Part shown: piece by piece, positions 1-4,349 of the stretch | Layout: the number at the start of each line of letters is the position of its first letter | How positions within the stretch are numbered: the first letter of the stretch is position 1 | Source: Alphaproteobacteria bacterium UBA6187 | Lineage (GTDB): Bacteria; Pseudomonadota; Alphaproteobacteria; Rickettsiales; UBA6187 | Direction: 5' to 3' | Assembly (NCBI GenBank): GCA_002422795.1 | Contig: DITJ01000037.1 | Location: 1 to 15,968 of the forward strand | DNA length: 15,968 bases | The notes under the pieces: model-generated | What the model was told of the DNA's origin: nothing | Databases searched by the model: none | What the model saw: only the letters and a program-made list of their open reading frames with translations | Program-made: the position numbers and the translations under genes

Positions 1-437
1 CCCATATTTACATGGTCGTTCGGGTGCACAGGCTTCTTTGAACCCATTTCGCCACCTAGTATTTCAATAGCGCGGTTTGATATAACCTCATTAATATTCA
101 TATTTGTTTGCGTGCCGGAACCGGTTTGCCAAACAACCAGCGGGAAATGGTCAACTAATTCAAGGCTTATAACCTCATCGGCGGCGGATGCCATTGCCTC
201 GCCAATTTTTTTATCCAGTATGCCAAATTCCATATTAACTATAGCAGCTGCTTTTTTCAATATGCCAAGGGCGCGAACTAAAGGAGCAGGCATTTTTTCG
301 CCGCCGATTTTGAAATTTCCTAGCGAGCGCTGTGTTTGTGCGCCCCAATATTTATCAGAGGGCACATCTAAAGAGCCAAAACTATCTGTTTCTACTCGGA
401 TATTTCCTAATTTATGATTTTTAGCATTGGCAGACAT
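1..437 (-). CDS. fumC: Class II fumarate hydratase, N-terminal part (cut by the window edge)
   Basis: Fumarase C interconverts fumarate and L-malate in the cytoplasmic TCA cycle and is the iron-independent, heat-stable class. I translated the minus strand from the ATG at 437. The product begins MSANAKNHKLGNIRVETDSF, continues with DVPSDKYWGAQTQRSLGNF, and contains GSGTQTNMNINEVISNRA followed by KPVHPNDHVNMG, all hallmarks of the FumC N-terminal and substrate-binding region. About 145 residues of a protein that is usually about 460 residues are present; the rest, including the catalytic GSS signature loop, lies before position 1. The reading frame is intact as far as seen. The gene is divergent from the response regulator at 675. 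The family call is safe, although the aspartase/fumarase superfamily shares parts of these motifs. Confidence 0.93.
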   Translation of the reverse strand, partial: MSANAKNHKLGNIRVETDSFGSLDVPSDKYWGAQTQRSLGNFKIGGEKMPAPLVRALGILKKAAAIVNMEFGILDKKIGEAMASAADEVISLELVDHFPLVVWQTGSGTQTNMNINEVISNRAIEILGGEMGSKKPVHPNDHVNM

Positions 438-470
438 AAAAAAACCTGTTTAATAGTTTAATAGTTATTT

Positions 471-484
471 TTTATGCGCATAAA
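471..484. promoter_or_regulatory. 14-bp perfect palindrome upstream of fumC, possible operator
   Basis: TTTATGCGCATAAA is a perfect 14-bp palindrome 33 bp upstream of the fumC start codon, inside the divergent spacer. Its position would suit a dimeric regulator of fumC. No regulator or site consensus is recognised, so an operator role is only a suggestion. Confidence 0.22.
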
Positions 485-531
485 TAACGCGAGTATACGA
501 ATAATGCAAACAATTTGATCTGGTTAAAAAA

Positions 532-546
532 TTAACTTCCCGTTAA
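532..546 (+). promoter_or_regulatory. CtrA-like site TTAA-N7-TTAA upstream of the response regulator gene
   Basis: TTAACTTCCCGTTAA matches the TTAA-N7-TTAA pattern bound by the alphaproteobacterial master regulator CtrA. It ends five bases before a plausible -35 element (TTGAAA at 552) of the gene starting at 675. Such a pattern arises by chance about once per window in DNA this AT-rich, so the support comes from position and from similar sites at 3181 and 7710. Confidence 0.35.
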
Positions 547-551
547 AAAGC

Positions 552-579
552 TTGAAATTCCTATAATGATGTTTATAAA
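552..579 (+). promoter_or_regulatory. Candidate sigma-70 type promoter for the response regulator gene
   Basis: TTGAAA (552-557) and TATAAA (574-579) are separated by 16 bp and lie about 95 bp upstream of the ATG at 675. A second -10-like hexamer, TATAAT at 562-567, has no good partner. The call rests on hexamer resemblance only. Confidence 0.33.
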
Positions 580-674
580 TGACACATTATAGGTGCTAAT
601 TCTTTAGCGATAACACTATGCGCTGTTATTGAAAAAGTTGTATTTGGTAAATAACCCTGGTTGGAGTTGCAGAT

Positions 675-1772
675 ATGAGTCGTGGAAATGATGATGTAGT
701 ATATAGAAAGCCAAATGGGTATGCAGAAAATACTTTAAATTTTTTAGTGGTTGATGATAGTTCTATGACAAGGAAACTTGTTGCTAAGCAGTTGGCGGGG
801 AAAGAATTTTCCATTAATGACTTTACCAAGGGCTTAACTGTTATTGCTAATGATGCTATTGACGCTGCGAGTAAATTTAATACAAATTATTTCGACGTTG
901 TTATAACCGACCGCAATATGGGCGGCGGGGATAAAGACGGCGAAGCATTAATAAGTAGCTTGAGAAGGGGTGGGTATACTGGTGTAATTATATCTATGTC
1001 AGGTGATGAGCCAGGAGTAGCTTCTGGAATGGAAGTTAAAAACCCAATGATAGATGCTGGGGCGGATTATTTTTTTAAAAAACCATTAGACGCAGGGCAA
1101 CTTAAAAATTCTATTCAAGAGTGCTTGGCTGCTCGCGCAAGGGGCGATGCGGTTCCAATGCCGGTACAAAATAAACCTATATGCGAAGATGCAAGCGGAA
1201 ATGACGCACCTTCTGGCGCAACTGTAATTGAAGGACAAGTAGGGGTAGCCGAGTCAAAAATGGGTGAAGGGCTTGTTGCGCGCGCTGTATCCCCAAAAAG
1301 CTCAAAGATTTTTTTCTCGTCAATAGAACAATTACGAGACATTACAGAAAATGATAAAGCTCGTAATAGTGATAGCCCGACACCACCTGAAAAATATTCT
1401 GAGATGGGGGTTGTTGGTGGCATAGAAAGAGTTAAGACGCCCGAATACAATGACTTAGGTGCTGTGGCGATGGGTATGAAAGGTGTCGGTTCTGCCTTTC
1501 CACAAGATAAGCCTGCTGTGGTGAGAGTGGATTTAAAATGTCAAAAAGATTTTCATTCAGATAAACACCAAAGAGAAAGCCATAGTGCAGCTCGTAGGTT
1601 TGCAAGGCATGTCAGTAGTAGGCCACCATTTGTAACGGGACTTGAGTCTAGGCGCGATGCTCTCCGTGCCCACTATTCTTCGCCAAATGAAACTCATATT
1701 AAAAGATCCCATGCTGGAGAAGTGAGTGCTAGAAAAAATATTACTAGTTTAAGCCCTATCGGAAGACGCTAA
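675..1772 (+). CDS. Receiver-domain response regulator with a long C-terminal tail of unknown function
   Basis: Residues about 22-145 form a CheY-like receiver domain: LVVDDSSMTRKL carries the acidic pair D27/D28, VVITDRNM carries phospho-acceptor D79, S109 in IISMSGDE is the switch Ser, and K136 in FFKKPLD is the conserved Lys. The remaining roughly 215 residues match no domain I recognise. They are polar, rich in Ser, Arg, Lys and Pro, and look disordered, ending in a basic stretch (SARKNITSLSPIGRR). No DNA-binding or enzymatic output domain is visible. GGAG at 663-666 is a well-placed ribosome binding site. The gene converges on cheR and overlaps its 3' end by 17 bp, so chemotaxis or motility signalling is a reasonable context. 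Its partner kinase is unknown; CheA or ChpT are candidates by proximity only. Confidence 0.82.
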   Translation: MSRGNDDVVYRKPNGYAENTLNFLVVDDSSMTRKLVAKQLAGKEFSINDFTKGLTVIANDAIDAASKFNTNYFDVVITDRNMGGGDKDGEALISSLRRGGYTGVIISMSGDEPGVASGMEVKNPMIDAGADYFFKKPLDAGQLKNSIQECLAARARGDAVPMPVQNKPICEDASGNDAPSGATVIEGQVGVAESKMGEGLVARAVSPKSSKIFFSSIEQLRDITENDKARNSDSPTPPEKYSEMGVVGGIERVKTPEYNDLGAVAMGMKGVGSAFPQDKPAVVRVDLKCQKDFHSDKHQRESHSAARRFARHVSSRPPFVTGLESRRDALRAHYSSPNETHIKRSHAGEVSARKNITSLSPIGRR

Positions 1773-2565
1773 CCATCCCTTCAACTGGTTGTAAGGTAGT
1801 ATTAACCCCTATCAGGCTCTCAGTGCCGCCTGTGAAAAGATAAGCATGCGGTTCCATTACTTTTGAAATATTCACCAGAACTTTCTCTTTGGTTTGATTA
1901 TCAAAATAAATAAGCACATTCCGGCAAAAAATTATATCGAACATTCCTATTTCCTCCGTTTTATCCAACAGATTAAATTTTTCAAACTTAACCATTTGTT
2001 TTATATTATCTTTAATTCGCCATCTATCCCCATTTTCCTGCGTGAAATATTTTATAAGCATAATTATCGGAACCCCGCGCTGCACCTCAAATTGCGTATA
2101 AAGCCCTTCCCTGGCTGTTTCAAGAACATTCGGGTCTATATCAGTTGCATAAATTTCAAATATTTTATCTTTGCATAGCGGCATCTCAGCTAGTGTCATA
2201 GCTATAGAATAAGCCTCTTGTCCAGTGGAGCTTGCTGCCGACCAGATGTGGAATTTATTTTTTTCAGGGCATGTAGAAATAATTTTGGGAATTATGCTAT
2301 CACGCAAATAATCAAATGGTTTAATATCTCGGAAGAAAGAAGATTCATTGATAGTCATGCATTCAACAATTTCATTTAAAAGTGCGGAATCCTTGTTTTC
2401 CTTTAAATAGTTAGCAAGTCCGTTTAAATCATTAAGCCCATATTTTTGTACTAGTGGCATAAGGCGTGATTCCAATAAATATTCTTTATCAGATGTTATT
2501 ACTATGCCTGATAACTCTTTGATTCTAGTGGTAAAAACATCAAAGTTCTTTTTACTGAGGGGCAT
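1756..2565 (-). CDS. cheR: Chemotaxis protein methyltransferase CheR
   Basis: CheR uses S-adenosylmethionine to methylate glutamates on methyl-accepting chemotaxis receptors, opposing CheB during adaptation. The 269-residue length is typical. The N-terminal all-alpha domain includes TINESSFFRD (71-80). The SAM-binding motif IWSAASSTGQEAYSIAM is at 107-123, ATDID at 140-144, and the family signature IIFCRNVLIYFD at 211-222, followed by GGTES at 246-250. The ATG at 2565 has a strong Shine-Dalgarno (GGAGGGTG) about 6 nt upstream and lies inside the end of cheB (14-nt overlap), so the two are probably translationally coupled. It is the last gene of the che operon; no C-terminal pentapeptide-binding or TPR extension is present. 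Confidence 0.97.
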   Translation of the reverse strand: MPLSKKNFDVFTTRIKELSGIVITSDKEYLLESRLMPLVQKYGLNDLNGLANYLKENKDSALLNEIVECMTINESSFFRDIKPFDYLRDSIIPKIISTCPEKNKFHIWSAASSTGQEAYSIAMTLAEMPLCKDKIFEIYATDIDPNVLETAREGLYTQFEVQRGVPIIMLIKYFTQENGDRWRIKDNIKQMVKFEKFNLLDKTEEIGMFDIIFCRNVLIYFDNQTKEKVLVNISKVMEPHAYLFTGGTESLIGVNTTLQPVEGMVSVFR

Positions 2566-3163
2566 TCTTCACCCTCCCATATCCACAAATTCTTATTACT
2601 TCCCTGGCAATCTTACCAATAGGATAAACACCGCTTGCAATATTTTCTGCAAATGCCGCGCCTGGCATACCCCAAACTACACTGCTGCTTTCATCCTGGA
2701 CTATTATTGTGCCACCATTTCTTGCAATCTGTTTTGCTGCTGAAATTCCATCCCTGCCCATTCCGGTAAGTATTATTACCAATAAATTACCTCCATAAAC
2801 TTCATCAAGGCATCGTAGCATTGGTTCAGCAGAAGGACGGCAGAAATTTTCTTTCTCGCCATTATCAATACTAATTCTTACTCTTGCCTCATCACCTTTT
2901 ACCAGCATGTGGAAATCACCAGGTGCTATATAAACATGGCCGGATTTTACTTCCATGCCGTCTTCTGCTTCATGGCACTGGATATTGTGCTGAAGGCTTA
3001 AGTTATGGGCCAGGTTTTTAGTAAAAACTGGCGGCATGTGCTGGGTAATGAAAATTGGGATTCCTGGCATTTTATGCTTAAGGCCAGCAAATAACACCTG
3101 CAAGGCTTGGGGGCCACCAGTGGAGCTTATTATAGCAATGGCACTTGGTTTTTTTTTATTCAC
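2552..3163 (-). CDS. cheB: Protein-glutamate methylesterase CheB, catalytic domain only
   Basis: CheB demethylates (and in many species deamidates) chemoreceptor glutamates or glutamines. This 203-residue protein is the C-terminal methylesterase domain alone. The catalytic triad is visible: S14 in ISSTGGP, H42 in ITQHMP and D138 in LTGMGRDG. RPSAEPML (109-116) and the C-terminal VVWGMPGAA are also conserved. Classical CheB is about 350 residues, with an N-terminal receiver that represses the enzyme until phosphorylated; that receiver is missing. The GTG at 3163 is the only usable start, since an in-frame TAG lies a few codons upstream. The preceding 170-bp spacer holds a palindromic repeat. 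Activity may be constitutive or controlled by another receiver; this is inference. Confidence 0.95.
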   Translation of the reverse strand: MNKKKPSAIAIISSTGGPQALQVLFAGLKHKMPGIPIFITQHMPPVFTKNLAHNLSLQHNIQCHEAEDGMEVKSGHVYIAPGDFHMLVKGDEARVRISIDNGEKENFCRPSAEPMLRCLDEVYGGNLLVIILTGMGRDGISAAKQIARNGGTIIVQDESSSVVWGMPGAAFAENIASGVYPIGKIAREVIRICGYGRVKNAPQ

Positions 3164-3180
3164 TAGAGTTCTTCTCTATT

Positions 3181-3195
3181 TTAACGCCGAATTAA
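3181..3195. promoter_or_regulatory. CtrA-like site TTAA-N7-TTAA upstream of cheB
   Basis: TTAACGCCGAATTAA fits the CtrA half-site spacing exactly and begins 18 bp upstream of the cheB GTG. It sits at the edge of a palindromic element, so it could instead be part of flanking repeat sequence. An internal promoter for cheB-cheR here is possible but unproven. Confidence 0.25.
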
Positions 3196-3205
3196 AAACG
3201 CTGCA

Positions 3206-3315
3206 TCATTGCGATGAGAGGAGCGAAGCGATGTCGAAGAAGCAATCCATCTTTTCTTTATTGGTAACACTGGATTGCTCCTTTGTACTCCCAAGTGGTC
3301 GACTCATCGCAATGA
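3206..3315. repeat. Palindromic repeat element between cheY and cheB (TCATTGCGA type)
   Basis: The ends are a perfect 13-bp inverted repeat: TCATTGCGATGAG at 3206-3218 against CTCATCGCAATGA at 3303-3315. A second perfect pair lies inside (AGCAATCCA at 3241-3249, TGGATTGCT at 3271-3279), and GGAGCGAAGCGA follows the left arm. The layout TCATTGCGA, GAGCGAAGCGA, GCAATCC is that of a dispersed intergenic palindrome I know from Rickettsiales and several other proteobacteria. It lies inside the che operon mRNA, where it would fold into a long hairpin that could attenuate or protect the message. A partial relative is visible near 15919-15956. Confidence 0.8.
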
Positions 3316-3332
3316 CGTTCTTTTTTTACTCC

Positions 3333-3704
3333 CTAAATTAACCGCATCTGCACTAATTTAGTTCTTAATATTTCTTCATCAAAAGGCTTCATTATATATT
3401 CATTTGCCCCGGCTTCTATGGCTGTCATTATTTTCACAATATCATTTTCCGTCGTGCAGAAAATGATTGGCACGTCACTGGTGCTATATTTTTTTCGAAA
3501 CTCGGTAAGAAATTCCAGGCCGCTCATCACCGGCATATTCCAATCTAGCAATATTACTTGTGGAAGTATTCTTTCCACTATATCCAGAGCTTGCTTGCCG
3601 TCTTCAGCCTCTATAACCTCGAAGCCCAACCCTTCTAGTATTTTACGGCTGATTTTCCGAATTACACTGGAATCTTCTACCACCAGACATATTTTCTTAA
3701 CCAT
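3333..3704 (-). CDS. cheY: Single-domain chemotaxis response regulator CheY
   Basis: The 123-residue protein is a complete receiver domain and nothing else, the usual CheY length. Visible residues are E10/D11 (LVVEDSSVIRK), phospho-acceptor D54 (ILLDWNMPVMSG), switch Thr T84 (IIFCTTEN) and K106 (YIMKPFD). The LDWNMP motif and a C-terminus near FDEEILRTKLVQMRLI resemble alphaproteobacterial CheY proteins. Phosphorylated by CheA, it would bind the flagellar switch or act as a phosphate sink. AGG about 9 nt before the ATG is a modest ribosome binding site. It is flanked on both sides by palindromic repeats, which separate it from cheW and cheB, so its level could differ from that of its neighbours. 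Confidence 0.95.
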   Translation of the reverse strand: MVKKICLVVEDSSVIRKISRKILEGLGFEVIEAEDGKQALDIVERILPQVILLDWNMPVMSGLEFLTEFRKKYSTSDVPIIFCTTENDIVKIMTAIEAGANEYIMKPFDEEILRTKLVQMRLI

Positions 3705-3738
3705 AATTAACCTATTAACTTACGTTACTGTACTTATT

Positions 3739-3870
3739 CCCTCTCCCTTGGGGAGAGGGTTAGGGTGAGGGGGCTTTAACCCAGCAAACAGAAGCCCCCC
3801 TCACCCGGATTTCTTACCAATTTTGAAGATAAAATTGGAGAAATCCGCCCTCTCCCTCAAGGGAGGGGGA
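3739..3870. repeat. Composite palindromic element of nested hairpins between cheW and cheY
   Basis: Almost the whole spacer can pair. CCCTCTCCC (3739-3747) and GGGAGAGGG (3751-3759) form a tight hairpin. GGGTGAGGGGG (3763-3773) pairs with CCCCCTCACCC (3796-3806). GGATTTCT plus CCAATTTT (3807-3824) pair with AAAATTGG plus AGAAATCC (3831-3846), giving a 16-bp stem with a 2-nt bulge. CTCCC and GGGAG (3852-3865) close the element. The CCCTCTCCC/GGGTGAGGG composition is that of a dispersed intergenic repeat found in several proteobacteria. Within the che operon mRNA it would be very stable and could influence cheY and downstream expression. Confidence 0.8.
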
Positions 3871-3893
3871 ACTTCACCTAGCTTGCGTTATTT

Positions 3894-4349
3894 TCACTTA
3901 AACAACCCCTCAATATTAAGGATTACCATTAATTCTGTTTCTGTTTTATAAATTCCTAAACAATATTCTTTCCATTTCTCAGAAAGATTCTCCGGGTTAT
4001 GCTCTATTTCGCTTAGTGTAACATCATATACGCCGGTAACCTCATCTACAATAAAGCCATATAAATTATCCTGGTAAGATACGACTATGCTCTTGCCAGT
4101 CCGGCTGCCTGGCTCCATACCCATTTTTACCCTTAAATCTATAGCGGTTACAATCCTGCCCCTTAAGTTAAATAATCCCACTATCGCATCCGGTGCCAGC
4201 GGAACCGGGGTAATTTTCTGCGGCATAAGCACATCTTCCACTGCAATTGCAGATAACGCAAATAACTGCCCGCCAATTCTTATAGCCACGAATTTTTCGG
4301 TTTTATCTTTAACTTCCAATATATCAGTTTTAATAATATTACTAATCAT
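3894..4349 (-). CDS. cheW: Chemotaxis coupling protein CheW
   Basis: CheW links chemoreceptors to CheA in the cytoplasmic signalling array. The 151-residue protein is one CheW domain. FVAIRIGGQLFALS (20-33) opens the beta-barrel, VEDVLMPQKITPVPLAP gives the receptor-facing segment, NLRGRIVTAIDLR (61-73) is the family signature, and YGFIVDEVTGV closes it. The ATG overlaps the cheA stop codon by four bases (ATGA), so translation is probably coupled. The length is normal for the family and there are no extra domains. Confidence 0.97.
   Translation of the reverse strand: MISNIIKTDILEVKDKTEKFVAIRIGGQLFALSAIAVEDVLMPQKITPVPLAPDAIVGLFNLRGRIVTAIDLRVKMGMEPGSRTGKSIVVSYQDNLYGFIVDEVTGVYDVTLSEIEHNPENLSEKWKEYCLGIYKTETELMVILNIEGLFK

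Noticed and set aside
112..417. Plus-strand open frame of 101 codons
   Set aside because: It is antisense to fumC, whose minus-strand translation matches the family closely.
1115..1450. Minus-strand open frame of 111 codons
   Set aside because: It is antisense to the response regulator tail and has no ribosome binding site or family features.
3036..3341. Plus-strand open frame across the cheB start and the palindromic spacer
   Set aside because: It is produced by translating the repeat (peptide like CDERSEAMSKKQS), a familiar artefact of this repeat type, and is antisense to cheB.
3333..3704. cheY as the severed receiver domain of cheB
   Set aside because: The protein is a complete CheY with its own start, ribosome binding site and a typical CheY C-terminus, so it is better read as an independent gene.
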